NCBI RefSeq assembly: GCF_020405225.1
Contig: NZ_CP084473.1
Coordinates: forward strand, 248,001 to 312,000
Source of the DNA: Natrinema sp. DC36
Lineage (GTDB): Archaea; Halobacteriota; Halobacteria; Halobacteriales; Natrialbaceae
Direction: 5' to 3'
Length of the DNA stretch: 64,000 nt
Numbering within the stretch: position 1 is the first letter of the stretch; each line of letters opens with the position of its first letter. Below are positions 53,550 to 61,793 of the stretch, piece after piece. Both the position numbers and the translations under genes were made by a program. The notes below the pieces were generated by a model, which saw only the letters and a list, made by a program, of their open reading frames with translations, did not search any database and was not told the DNA's origin.

Positions 53550-56500
53550 ACGCTTCTTCGGTCGTGGAAACAGTGACCAGTCGGTGCACTCTGATGCAGG
53601 CTCGTCTTCGAAAGGACCGACAAGAGCCGAAGAGGCGAGTGCCGATCTCCAGACCGAACCAGACGAACGTGCAGACGTGAGTGATACGTCCGACCCAACA
53701 CCAGATTCGCGGTCTCGAGTCAGTAAAACGTATGAAATCACCGAACAAGATACTACCTACGTCGGTGGGAAGCCTATCATCACCGAAACAGCCAGTGAGG
53801 GCACTGTCGCGGGATCGCACGTCCGCGAGATGTTCGAATCAGGTGCCACAACGTCGACCGCGCCGCTTTGGATCGGCTACGACGAAGATGCGCAACGTGG
53901 GTTCCGCGAAGCACCGCTCCGATTCGAGTCCCTCTTCCGGCATATCTGGATCACGGGCACCACCGGCTACGGGAAAACAACGGAGTTGCTGAACATGATG
54001 GTCCAGTGGGCGTATTCAGGATATGGATTCGTCTACTTCGATCCGAAAGGGCGAGACTCCCGTGAGCTCCTGCGGAAACTCCCCGAAGACCGTCTTGACG
54101 ACGTCGTTTGGATTGAACCTGGGTCGTCAAAGCACGACAAGACGGTCGGGCTGAACTTCCTCGAGGTTCCCGACTGTGATACAGAGGAAGAGCGCGAAAA
54201 CGAGATTGAGAATCGCATCGAGAATCTGAAGGCGATCTTCGATACGGACGAGTACTGGGGCATCAATATGGAGTCGATCACCGAGTCAATGGGACGAGCG
54301 ATGATGCAGTCCGAGAGACCGTTCTCAGTGATCGACATGTACTTCACGCTGTTGAACGCCGAGCGGCGTGAAGAGTTTGCTCTCGATGTCGACGATCCGT
54401 ATGTGCAGGAGTTCTGTCTCGAAATCGCACGGATGGATGACGAGACAGTCCGGCCACTCCTGAAGCGAATCAAATCCTGGGTCGAAAACTCGGTCATCCG
54501 ACGAATCATCTCCCACCGCGAGAGCACGATCGATTTCCGCGATATTATCGACAACGACCGAATCGTTATCGTCCGCACGCCCGTCGAGAATACGGACATC
54601 AAGAAGATGGTCACACTCGGCGTGATGCGGAATCTCTGGAGTGCAATTCAGCAGCGGTCGTATGAACGCGATACCGACCCAGATCCGTATTTCGTCCTCT
54701 GTGACGAGTTCGACGACATCGCCAGCGACAATCTCGATATCGAGTCAATGCTCGCTCGTGCTCGGTCGATGCGGCTCTCCGTGACGCTCGCCTCTCAGTA
54801 CCCCTCGCAGTTCGACGAGGACACGCTCAAGGCGATGCAGAACAACTGCGACAATCTCATCGCGTTCTCAGTGAATGACGTAGACGATGCCCAACTCCTG
54901 ATGAAGCGGTTCCGAGACTACACTGCAGAGGACCTGATCTCAACTGACCAGTATCAGGTCTGGACGAAACTGCCTCTCGATGGCGGTCGGTACTCAGAAC
55001 CCGTCCTCCTCCGCTCGTTCCCACCGTATCCACCACTACGGTCGGCTGATGCGGTCGACGACATCATCGAGCAGAGTTTGGACCGTTACGGGACCGAGCC
55101 GCTGACCGACGCTGAAATCATGCAGAATCTCATCTACAGCGACCCCCACGAGGCAGCGAACCCGACGAAGATATTGGATGAAACGATGGCGGAGTCGATC
55201 CGTGCAGTACAGATTCGGGAGGGTGTACGGGCGGAAAACGGCTGGGTGGATGTCACTGCCGTTGACGAGGAACTCTCGATCCGCCTTGAGAACACCCAGC
55301 CCGACATCGACTATGCATACGAGGACCTTCCGGACGTGCGTGAAGCATCGCGGTTGCTTGAAGTCGATCTGAAGAACGACGATATCGTTGCCCGCCTCTC
55401 TGACGAGGGGGAAACGACAGTCCAGCCTGAGACGGGGACTGTCGGATCGGCAGGGGGAACGAGCCATGATGCAGTCCTCATGGATACCGAAACGGCGCTT
55501 ACCGAACGCGGATTCAGTGTCAATATCCTCGAACAGGACGGGAGCGAGCAGCCCGACGCCACCGCGACCCACCCAAACCACGACGTCGTCTTCAACATCG
55601 AGGCCGAGACGACGACACCGGACCGGCCAGCGAAGGTCTTGCAGAACCTCAAACGGGCCCACGAGACCGACCGGATACCACTCTTTGTCGTCCGGCCTGG
55701 TGACTCCGATACGAAGTGGGCTAAACGAATCGAGAACATCCTCTCGCCGCCGTTGCGAGAGCGGGCGGACGGCACCGAGCAGTTCTATAATCGCGACGAG
55801 CTCGTGATGTTCGGCGGTGGCGCGACGGCTCACGGTGGAGTAACCGCCGTTCGACCACGCACTGCAGACACAAATCGGACTGTCTGGACGCGCGATAACG
55901 GCGAGCGCGTGCTTTCGGACGGCGAGACGGAGTTCGCCCGCGTTCCAGACGAGGGTACGCTCTCCAAAGACGGTGTTCCGGCCTACTATAGCCACGACCG
56001 AGAAACCGGCCAGTACACGGTCCACAAACCCGGAGAGACCTGCGTCTATGACTCGAAAGACGATTTCGAAGAGGATTGGACGCCCATCAAACGACCGTTC
56101 ATCCCCAACATCGAGTTGCCGGATGCAGACTATTCACGTGACAGCTACATCGTACTGATTCTGCCAGCTGACGGTAGTCCACTGATTTTCCAGCATGGAG
56201 AAACGTATGTGCTGTCCGAGAACCCCGACTTCGAGGAGCTATGGCCCGACGATTCCAACGGTGATTCAGGCCGAGTTGAGGTTTCGACGATTCGTCGTGG
56301 TGGAAATCCTCCGTCAGATGGTGAGGCATCTGATTCGCCATCGAAAGATGAGACGGTGGACATCGACCCGGACGGTGACGGTGTTGAAGCGTTCACGGCA
56401 ATGTACGTCAGGCAGGCCGATGGAGCCAAAGTTCCACAGGATGATCTGTTTCAGGCGTACGCTACCTGGACTGACCAGCACGATATTGACGGGACAACCA

Positions 56501-56634
56501 AAGGCTGGTTTACCCGGAAGCTACGGAACGTCGTCAACCTCGAGACCGACCGGTCCAGAGTGGACGGTGACCGCGTACAGTTCTACGTCGGACTCTCCCT
56601 GACAGAAGAGGGGCAGACACTCCTCGGACAATGA
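53539..56634 (+). CDS. virD4: VirD4-type coupling ATPase with an internal nuclease-like segment and a D5-like C-terminal domain
   Basis: Protein of 1031 residues. Residues 110-560 are a VirD4/TraD-type ATPase: Walker A ITGTTGYGKTTELL near 138, FVYFDPKGRDSRELL, Walker B YFVLCDEFDDIASDN near 384 and VTLASQYPSQFDEDTL. Residues about 640-720 have the order helix (TETALTERGF), strand, QPD (Pro672-Asp673), strand with NIEAET (Glu688, Glu690), helix (AKVLQNLKRAHETDR), strand (IPLFVV), as in PD-(D/E)XK nucleases. Residues 950-1030 (FTAMYVRQADGAKVPQDDLF, GWFTRKLRNVV) resemble the winged-helix tail of D5 primases. No N-terminal membrane helices, so it is probably recruited to the channel. The nuclease reading is an inference. 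Confidence 0.88.
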   Translation: MVFERFFGRGNSDQSVHSDAGSSSKGPTRAEEASADLQTEPDERADVSDTSDPTPDSRSRVSKTYEITEQDTTYVGGKPIITETASEGTVAGSHVREMFESGATTSTAPLWIGYDEDAQRGFREAPLRFESLFRHIWITGTTGYGKTTELLNMMVQWAYSGYGFVYFDPKGRDSRELLRKLPEDRLDDVVWIEPGSSKHDKTVGLNFLEVPDCDTEEERENEIENRIENLKAIFDTDEYWGINMESITESMGRAMMQSERPFSVIDMYFTLLNAERREEFALDVDDPYVQEFCLEIARMDDETVRPLLKRIKSWVENSVIRRIISHRESTIDFRDIIDNDRIVIVRTPVENTDIKKMVTLGVMRNLWSAIQQRSYERDTDPDPYFVLCDEFDDIASDNLDIESMLARARSMRLSVTLASQYPSQFDEDTLKAMQNNCDNLIAFSVNDVDDAQLLMKRFRDYTAEDLISTDQYQVWTKLPLDGGRYSEPVLLRSFPPYPPLRSADAVDDIIEQSLDRYGTEPLTDAEIMQNLIYSDPHEAANPTKILDETMAESIRAVQIREGVRAENGWVDVTAVDEELSIRLENTQPDIDYAYEDLPDVREASRLLEVDLKNDDIVARLSDEGETTVQPETGTVGSAGGTSHDAVLMDTETALTERGFSVNILEQDGSEQPDATATHPNHDVVFNIEAETTTPDRPAKVLQNLKRAHETDRIPLFVVRPGDSDTKWAKRIENILSPPLRERADGTEQFYNRDELVMFGGGATAHGGVTAVRPRTADTNRTVWTRDNGERVLSDGETEFARVPDEGTLSKDGVPAYYSHDRETGQYTVHKPGETCVYDSKDDFEEDWTPIKRPFIPNIELPDADYSRDSYIVLILPADGSPLIFQHGETYVLSENPDFEELWPDDSNGDSGRVEVSTIRRGGNPPSDGEASDSPSKDETVDIDPDGDGVEAFTAMYVRQADGAKVPQDDLFQAYATWTDQHDIDGTTKGWFTRKLRNVVNLETDRSRVDGDRVQFYVGLSLTEEGQTLLGQ

Positions 56635-57002
56635 TATCTGACAGAATTATGATGTACTGTAATAGCGGTTCTACGGGTATCCTTGTTCGAGGGAATCGAG
56701 TCCTCCATTCTCTCCGAGATAGCCCCTTACACAGCCAGAATACAGCATCTGAATTATCTGTCCACGCAGACTGGATTTCCAAGGAAACTCTATGGAGGGA
56801 GTTGTCCACGCAGAACCGCATGACGGGAGTGCTGTCCATGCAAAATAACCCGCCAAAGCCAACTAGTATACACTGGGTTCCATCCGCAGAACGATGCGGG
56901 GACAGGCAGCTTGAACATTATACACAAAATCGACATTTCTATCTGTATCCTGATATAGTTTGTTCGAGGGATTCAGTAAGTGCCTCCCGAGGGAATCACT
57001 AA
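56631..57002 (+). CDS. Possible small basic protein between virD4 and the primase gene
   Basis: Frame of 123 residues beginning MISDRIMMYCNSGS. It starts in an ATGA overlap with virD4 and ends in a TAATG overlap with the primase gene. Such a precise fit suggests translation. Against it, the product is basic and Cys- and Ser-rich, unlike neighbours, and three short direct repeats run through it. The DNA could instead be a regulatory spacer of about 370 bases. I recognise no domain. Confidence 0.35.
   Translation: MISDRIMMYCNSGSTGILVRGNRVLHSLRDSPLHSQNTASELSVHADWISKETLWRELSTQNRMTGVLSMQNNPPKPTSIHWVPSAERCGDRQLEHYTQNRHFYLYPDIVCSRDSVSASRGNH
56759..56842. repeat. Three direct repeats TGTCCAYGCA
   Basis: Copies at 56759-56769 and 56803-56813 (TGTCCACGCAG) and at 56833-56842 (TGTCCATGCA). 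The last two also share GGGAGT or GGGAGTG just upstream. They lie between the coupling-protein and primase genes, so they may be operator, iteron or transfer-origin sites. Confidence 0.5.
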
Positions 57003-58270
57003 TGAGTTTTATTGCATCACTCGATAGGACAGTACTCCCAGCAGACTTGCGAGACCGCGACCAGTGGGTCTGTTGGAAAGAAGAACTTCGAGATGGGAAG
57101 CCGACGAAGATACCGGTGACGCCAGGTAGTGGTGCGTTCGCGTCATCAACGGATCCGGAGACATGGATGTCGTTCGAGATAGCGCTTGAGTACGCCGACA
57201 CGGAGAACGCCGATGGCATCGGATTCGTCTTTACCGACAATGATCCCATCGTCGGCGTAGATCTGGATGACTGTCGAGATCCCGAAGGCGGCGACATCGA
57301 CGATACAGCGCTGGACATCATCGAGCGACTCGATTCCTATACGGAGATTTCTCCGTCAGGTACTGGGTTTCATGTGCTCATCGAGGGAGAACTCCCAGAT
57401 GGGCGGAACCGCCGTGGCAGTATCGAACTGTACGACACCGCTCGGTTTTTCACCGTTACCGGCGACCGCCTCGAGGACACGCCAACTCGCGTTGCACGTC
57501 GGCAGGATGCGCTGGTAGCGATCCATCGTGAGTACGTTCAAGACTCTGAACCGGATCCAGAACACGAATCTGGAGACTATAGTTCCAGTGAGAAGCAAGC
57601 AGCGACGGGCAGTGCAGCCGATACCAACGTCGACCTCAAGGACGAGGAACTGCTCGAGCGAGCACGGAACGCATCGAACAGCGAGAAGTTCGAGCGGTTG
57701 TGGCGTGGCTCGACTGCTGGTTACGAGAGTCAGTCAGAGGCGGACATGGCATTGTGCTGTCTGCTGGCATTCTGGACTGGTGGTGACCACCAAACGATGG
57801 ACCGGCTTTTCCGCCAATCAGGACTGCTCCGAGACAAGTGGGATGAAGTCCACTACGCTGACGGCTCTACGTATGGCGAAAAGACTATCGAGCGAGCAAT
57901 TGCGAGTACCTCCGAGTTCTACGATCCCGACACTCGAGATACGTCAACCGAATCTGTTTCCAGAACGAGCGAGTCGTCGACCAGTGCTAGCCGTGACGAC
58001 TCGGAGCAGAATCGGAATCATGCGTATCTGGTTGAGAAGAACCGACTGTTGACTGACCGCGTCGATGAACTCGAGGCCACGCTCGAACAGAAAACTGAAC
58101 GTATCGATCGCCTCGAGACAACGATCGAAGATCTCAGAACCGAACTTTCAGAGCGTAACCGAGAGATCGAGCAGGCTCGAGAAGAACAAGCCGGGACAAC
58201 GTCCGACTGTGATACCGCTTCAGAGACATCCTCTCTATGGGGACGATTATTCGGCGATAGGTCCAAGTAA
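57002..58270 (+). CDS. Archaeo-eukaryotic-type primase/polymerase (phage NrS-1 polymerase-like) with C-terminal coiled coil
   Basis: Protein of 422 residues. It starts LPADLRDRDQWVCWKEELRD (the W-x-x-W/K entry typical of NrS-1-type Prim-Pol), then GIGFVFTDNDPIVGVDLDDC with the catalytic Asp-x-Asp and SPSGTGFHVLIEGELPD with the ST-x-H-type motif. RRGSIELYDTARFFTVTGDR follows. Residues 210-305 (KFERLWRGSTAGYESQSEAD, DRLFRQSGLLRDKWDE) are the helical helper domain. Residues 335-405 are a coiled coil (DRVDELEATLEQKTERIDRL). No helicase domain is fused. It may prime replication or replacement-strand synthesis of the element. Confidence 0.85.
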   Translation: MSFIASLDRTVLPADLRDRDQWVCWKEELRDGKPTKIPVTPGSGAFASSTDPETWMSFEIALEYADTENADGIGFVFTDNDPIVGVDLDDCRDPEGGDIDDTALDIIERLDSYTEISPSGTGFHVLIEGELPDGRNRRGSIELYDTARFFTVTGDRLEDTPTRVARRQDALVAIHREYVQDSEPDPEHESGDYSSSEKQAATGSAADTNVDLKDEELLERARNASNSEKFERLWRGSTAGYESQSEADMALCCLLAFWTGGDHQTMDRLFRQSGLLRDKWDEVHYADGSTYGEKTIERAIASTSEFYDPDTRDTSTESVSRTSESSTSASRDDSEQNRNHAYLVEKNRLLTDRVDELEATLEQKTERIDRLETTIEDLRTELSERNREIEQAREEQAGTTSDCDTASETSSLWGRLFGDRSK

Positions 58271-58365
58271 CAGTCATTGGGAGGACCGTTTCTTCAATTC
58301 AGAATAAGGTATGAAGGGACACTCGACAGAACAATGGTTATGAGGGAGACGACCTCGTTGAGGAG

Positions 58366-58392
58366 AGAGGAGTACACTTCCACCGAAAGCCC
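58366..58392. repeat. Repeat copy A flanking the MNT/HEPN module
   Basis: Sequence with core AGAGGAGTACA and CCGAAAGCCC, followed by a short palindromic stretch (CTCGGCCGCTCGG). It nearly matches copy B at 59859. The two bracket the toxin-antitoxin genes. Confidence 0.55.
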
Positions 58393-58422
58393 TCGGCCGC
58401 TCGGCATCCCGCGCCTCGCTCC

Positions 58423-58941
58423 CTAGGATTTGGTTTCGTGGCGCTCCTTGCAGTTACACCGGGAATGCGCATCGGCGAACTCGACAGCGTACGAGTGAAC
58501 TTCCTCAGCTAGCTCGTGCATCCCAACTGCCAGATCTCGACCGGGTCGATCAATATCGTAATAGATCCGGGCACGATGTTCCGATCGGAACGCATCAATC
58601 CGGGCAGGCACACCCGTATCAGAGAATACCCCGCGACTTTCGATGTCTTCGAACACTTGCTCATGCTTTCGGAAATCAGACGATTCAGCAGCAGTCTGAT
58701 CCACCAAGTAGAACTGGAACGACCGTTCGATGGCGTTGAACGACAACTCGACAATACTGACGTAGTTATTTGTCCCGCTGCGTAATTGACGGCACGTTCC
58801 TAGCATCGCACATGCTTTCCCCAGTTGTACGTCAGCATCCGTTTGCTGCCACGACAACGAGTCTTGAACAGGGCCTGTTTCCTCGTCGGCTAACAACGAC
58901 TCAACGTGCTCGACAGCGTCAACGACGTCTTCAAGTCCCAT
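58423..58941 (-). CDS. HEPN-like toxin candidate of an MNT/HEPN module
   Basis: Helical protein of 172 residues encoded directly after a nucleotidyltransferase gene, with an 11-base overlap. This order is typical of MNT/HEPN toxin-antitoxin pairs. The N-terminal helix (EDVVDAVEHVESLLADEE), the central VSIVELSFNAIERSFQFYLV and a C-terminal helix with Arg135-x6-His142 (RDLAVGMH) fit the HEPN fold with its RX4-6H ribonuclease motif. The assignment of that motif is my inference. The last residues (RCNCKERHETKS) are Cys-rich. The antitoxin would be the partner, which could AMPylate it. Confidence 0.7.
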   Translation of the reverse strand: MGLEDVVDAVEHVESLLADEETGPVQDSLSWQQTDADVQLGKACAMLGTCRQLRSGTNNYVSIVELSFNAIERSFQFYLVDQTAAESSDFRKHEQVFEDIESRGVFSDTGVPARIDAFRSEHRARIYYDIDRPGRDLAVGMHELAEEVHSYAVEFADAHSRCNCKERHETKS

Positions 58942-59713
58942 CCGCGAACACCTCCTGTTTCACCGCGTCGAGAACTGGGGTGTCGTGAAGCGTGATCCCT
59001 TCCACGAGCACGTCACGGATTCGGTCGTGCGTTACTGCTGAGTCGCGCGTCTCAACGACGATGTGCGGTTCGAATCGATCTCCATCGAACTGTTCCGACG
59101 TGATATCTTCCTCAATGTCGTGAGCCGCTCGTTGCGCCGCCATTCGACCATCATCGACAACGACGAATACGTCGATATCGCTTGCCCGGTCGGCGTCACC
59201 ACGAGCGACACTCCCGAACAACACAATCGCTGCATGATCACCGATACGGTCTATAAGCCGATTCCGAACAGTTCGCACTGGGTCATGGAACTCGGATTGC
59301 GGAATTGTGGTAACAGGATCATCACTGTGAACGAATCTTTTCGGGTTGATCTGTACGGCATTTGACCTGCCGTCGCGATCAACGTGAATTATACCGAGGG
59401 CTTCGAGGGAGAGAACAGCGGCATTCACGTTCGACATTCCTCTTTCCGTCAACCGGTGGAGTTCACGGTTCGAGAAGGCCGTATCTGGATTATCTGCGAG
59501 TACGTGAAGGATGTCAGTCGCTGCGCGGTGTCGGAACGCCTCGCGGTCACCGAGCGGAATCGGGAGGCAAACGTACGTTCCCTCACATCCATCCGATGTC
59601 CGAACGGTGTCACGGTTCATGAACCGTAATGCGGTTCGGTCGCTATTAAGTGTTCCGTCCACGTGCACTACTTCAGGTATGTTCTTCGAACCGGTGATCG
59701 GTCGATGATACAT
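58931..59713 (-). CDS. MNT-type nucleotidyltransferase with N-terminal winged helix
   Basis: Protein of 260 residues. Residues 55-125 form a winged helix (ATDILHVLADNPDTAFSNRE, GMSNVNAAVLSLEALGIIHV), probably autoregulating the operon. Residues 145-250 are a minimal nucleotidyltransferase with the motif GSVARGDADRASDIDVFVV (Gly-Ser near 167, Asp179 and Asp181) and a later PHIVVE carrying the third acidic residue. ATG 59713 is chosen; a GTG two codons upstream is possible. Antitoxin of an MNT/HEPN pair by context. Confidence 0.85.
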   Translation of the reverse strand: MYHRPITGSKNIPEVVHVDGTLNSDRTALRFMNRDTVRTSDGCEGTYVCLPIPLGDREAFRHRAATDILHVLADNPDTAFSNRELHRLTERGMSNVNAAVLSLEALGIIHVDRDGRSNAVQINPKRFVHSDDPVTTIPQSEFHDPVRTVRNRLIDRIGDHAAIVLFGSVARGDADRASDIDVFVVVDDGRMAAQRAAHDIEEDITSEQFDGDRFEPHIVVETRDSAVTHDRIRDVLVEGITLHDTPVLDAVKQEVFADGT

Positions 59714-60285
59714 AGACACCCTGTACTTGTCGTTTGTTCGATATCCGTGTCGAGGACGTGAGGATTATTTTACGACATGTCTGTGTGAGTGTCTCGGACT
59801 ATCGGGGTTGGACTGGAGGTAACGCTCGAGGAGGAAGATATCTCGAGAAGAGAGGGAAAGAGGAGTACATTACCCCGAAAGCCCGCCAGGCAGAGCTGAA
59901 GTTGGGGTGCTTTGAGCGTTCCTTGACTGGTGTGAACGGGACGGCACGCTCTGCTCGCCTTCCCTCCCTCTGCATCGCTCGCGACCGACCATTCCGGGCT
60001 GCTCGCTCCCGGTGGTCGCTGTGCTGCCGGGCTTTGGTTTCGACGCCAGCGGGTAACCGCGAGGGGTTGCGCGGCGTAGCTGCTCACCCCCCACGGTTAC
60101 TCCGCTGGACGCTCGCGCCGGTCGTCTCGGCGCGCGGTGCTGGCTGGTGGGGGTGAGTGTCCCGCTCTACTCGCGCCTCAGGGGACCTGAAGGCGCGAGC
60201 GAGAGCGGTTGCAGGAGACGAGTATAGTTGGGACTGAGAGGTGTTGGAGTGAAGACGCGTTGGAAAGCGCCTTCGGAGCTAAGCA
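59714..60285. other. Gene-free, GC-rich spacer with REP-like repeats
   Basis: About 570 bases between the nucleotidyltransferase and OB-fold genes. It begins AT-richer, then carries repeat copy B (59859-59884). A GC-rich stretch with many short dyads of the CGCTCGC/GCGAGCG type follows (59950-60220), resembling haloarchaeal plasmid spacers. A + strand frame (59734-60156) is Arg-rich and not protein-like. Possible site for an origin or other structural element. Confidence 0.45.
59859..59884. repeat. Repeat copy B flanking the MNT/HEPN module
   Basis: AGAGGAGTACATTACCCC and CCCGAAAGCCC, nearly the same as copy A at 58366 and in the same orientation. It lies upstream of the nucleotidyltransferase promoter. 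Confidence 0.55.
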
Positions 60286-61155
60286 ATGAGTTCTACGAAC
60301 TTCCGAGATGATAAAACTTCGGCTGAATCGACTGTCAACCAAGATGCGGCTGCGGAGAAGACGGACGCAGGCGTGGAAGATCCGTTCGCGGAAGACATCG
60401 TGGACGAGACGCCGGAGTTCTCGCCGAGTGTCGAGCAAGAAATCAATACGAAAGTCGAGACGAACCACCCGGAGACGGTGGTTGGACGTGAGGAGAACGA
60501 GTTCGGACACCTGCCACTGGCACAGGAAGAGCGGATTCGGGCTCGAGAGGAGGAACTCGAGTTGATCAGCGCAAAGGCGACGTTCGGAACGCAAGAGGGG
60601 CGAGAGAAGCGGACGCGAGAGATCGTGGTCGAGCAGCGCCGAGAGCGGCGGGTCGAACGGGTGGACCCCCGTTCGGAGCTGGAGCAAGAGCAGTTGGCGG
60701 AGGTCAACACACAATCGGTGCGAATCACGGAGACGGTGCGTGGGGGTCCAAGCCGGGCGGCAGTGAGCCGTGGACTGGCGGAGAAGGTGACGGACGGGAC
60801 GTCGATGATCGACGCAACCCTCGAGGAGATGGACGAAGTGAAAGCCGAGTCGGGAACGATCGTCGACCTCGCAGACGTACCGGAGGTGGAGGCAGGCGAA
60901 GTGGACGTGGAAGGCGAGATCATCAAACTGTGGGACCCCTCGCAGCCGTCGATCAGCCAAGTTGGGTTGATCGCGGATGCGACCGAGAAGATGAAGTTCA
61001 CGATCTGGGAGAACTCATACCAGACGAACGTGAGTGAGGGCGAAACGGTGCGGATCAGGAACGCGGCGAAGAACTGGCACAACGAGCGATGCAGCCTGGC
61101 TGTGACCGGCTGGAGCCGCCTCGAGTTCCCCGAACGCGGGCGGTGGTGGACTTAG
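60286..61155 (+). CDS. RPA-like OB-fold single-strand DNA-binding protein of the element
   Basis: Acidic protein of 289 residues. The first 190 residues are mostly helical or disordered, with a charged segment (QEGREKRTREIVVEQRRERR). Residues 200-285 form an OB fold: EVDVEGEIIKLWDPSQPSIS, VGLIADATEKMKFTIWENSY, EGETVRIRNAAKNWHNERCS and LAVTGWSRLEFPE, the pattern of archaeal RPA OB domains. Plasmid and virus SSB-like paralogues of this type are common in haloarchaea. It probably protects single strands during transfer or replication with the primase upstream. Confidence 0.8.
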   Translation: MSSTNFRDDKTSAESTVNQDAAAEKTDAGVEDPFAEDIVDETPEFSPSVEQEINTKVETNHPETVVGREENEFGHLPLAQEERIRAREEELELISAKATFGTQEGREKRTREIVVEQRRERRVERVDPRSELEQEQLAEVNTQSVRITETVRGGPSRAAVSRGLAEKVTDGTSMIDATLEEMDEVKAESGTIVDLADVPEVEAGEVDVEGEIIKLWDPSQPSISQVGLIADATEKMKFTIWENSYQTNVSEGETVRIRNAAKNWHNERCSLAVTGWSRLEFPERGRWWT

Positions 61156-61271
61156 GAATAGCGTAGCCGCCCTCTTTTTTGTGTGTCCAACCACACGCTC
61201 GCTTCGCTCGCGTCCTCCCCAGCCTCCTCGCTTTGCTCCCTGTGGTCGCATCGCTCGTCCCTCGCACGTTC

Positions 61272-61289
61272 TGCGCGCTAAAGCGCGCA
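61272..61289. terminator. Perfect hairpin between convergent genes
   Basis: TGCGCGCT-AA-AGCGCGCA is a perfect 8-base stem between the convergent OB-fold and HTH genes. A T run (CTCTTTTTTG) at about 61171-61180 just after the OB-fold gene is the likelier transcription end for that gene. The GC-rich spacer contains further short dyads. Confidence 0.45.
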
Positions 61290-61319
61290 TTCATCGCGCG
61301 CCACCGCTGGCACGGCGAA

Positions 61320-61769
61320 CTACGGTGCGGCAGCCGCCGTGTCGCCAGTCTCTGGATCGAAGGGGAGGTTGATGACGAGTTCGTCGAACCAGACGACCGG
61401 GCGCTTACTCTGGCCGTCTTCCTCGAAGAAGATGATGCCCAGCTGGGCGAGCCGACTGAGTTCCTCGTGGACATTCTTCACGTCCCGGTCAACGACCCGT
61501 GCAGTCTCGTTGATGCTGGCTGGCTCTTCCCGGCGGATGGCCTCGATGAGATCGAGGACGCGCGGCGTCAGTGTCTCCATGAGGTCGTCGTAGCTGGTAA
61601 ACGAGAGCATCGGCGTGGAATCCACCGAATTGCCCCGCTCGAGCGCCTCGATACCGTCGGTAACATCATTGTGGAACTCACTGGACGACTTTACGGTCAC
61701 GACGAGGGTTGATTCGGCCCGAAGCTGTTCGCGCTCCATCGGATGCAGCGGCGGCGTAGTATCGTTCAT
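61320..61769 (-). CDS. HTH (MarR-like) DNA-binding antitoxin of a TumE-type module
   Basis: Protein of 149 residues. N-terminal region with LVVTVKSSSEFHNDVTDGIE and LMETLTPRVLDLIEAIRREE, then a winged helix (ASINETARVVDRDVKNVHEE, LSRLAQLGIIFFEEDGQSKR). It resembles haloarchaeal HVO_A0114-type regulators that accompany TumE toxins. Start at the ATG 61769 (MNDTTPPLH), 24 bases after the TumE stop, so the two form an operon, toxin gene first. The alanine-rich tail ends the protein. Confidence 0.8.
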   Translation of the reverse strand: MNDTTPPLHPMEREQLRAESTLVVTVKSSSEFHNDVTDGIEALERGNSVDSTPMLSFTSYDDLMETLTPRVLDLIEAIRREEPASINETARVVDRDVKNVHEELSRLAQLGIIFFEEDGQSKRPVVWFDELVINLPFDPETGDTAAAAP

Positions 61770-61793
61770 GGGAATCACCGTGGTGTGATGGCC

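Noticed and set aside
59734-60156. 140-codon + strand frame in the spacer after the nucleotidyltransferase
   Set aside because: Arg/Gly-rich, non-acidic translation of REP-like DNA, without a start signal.
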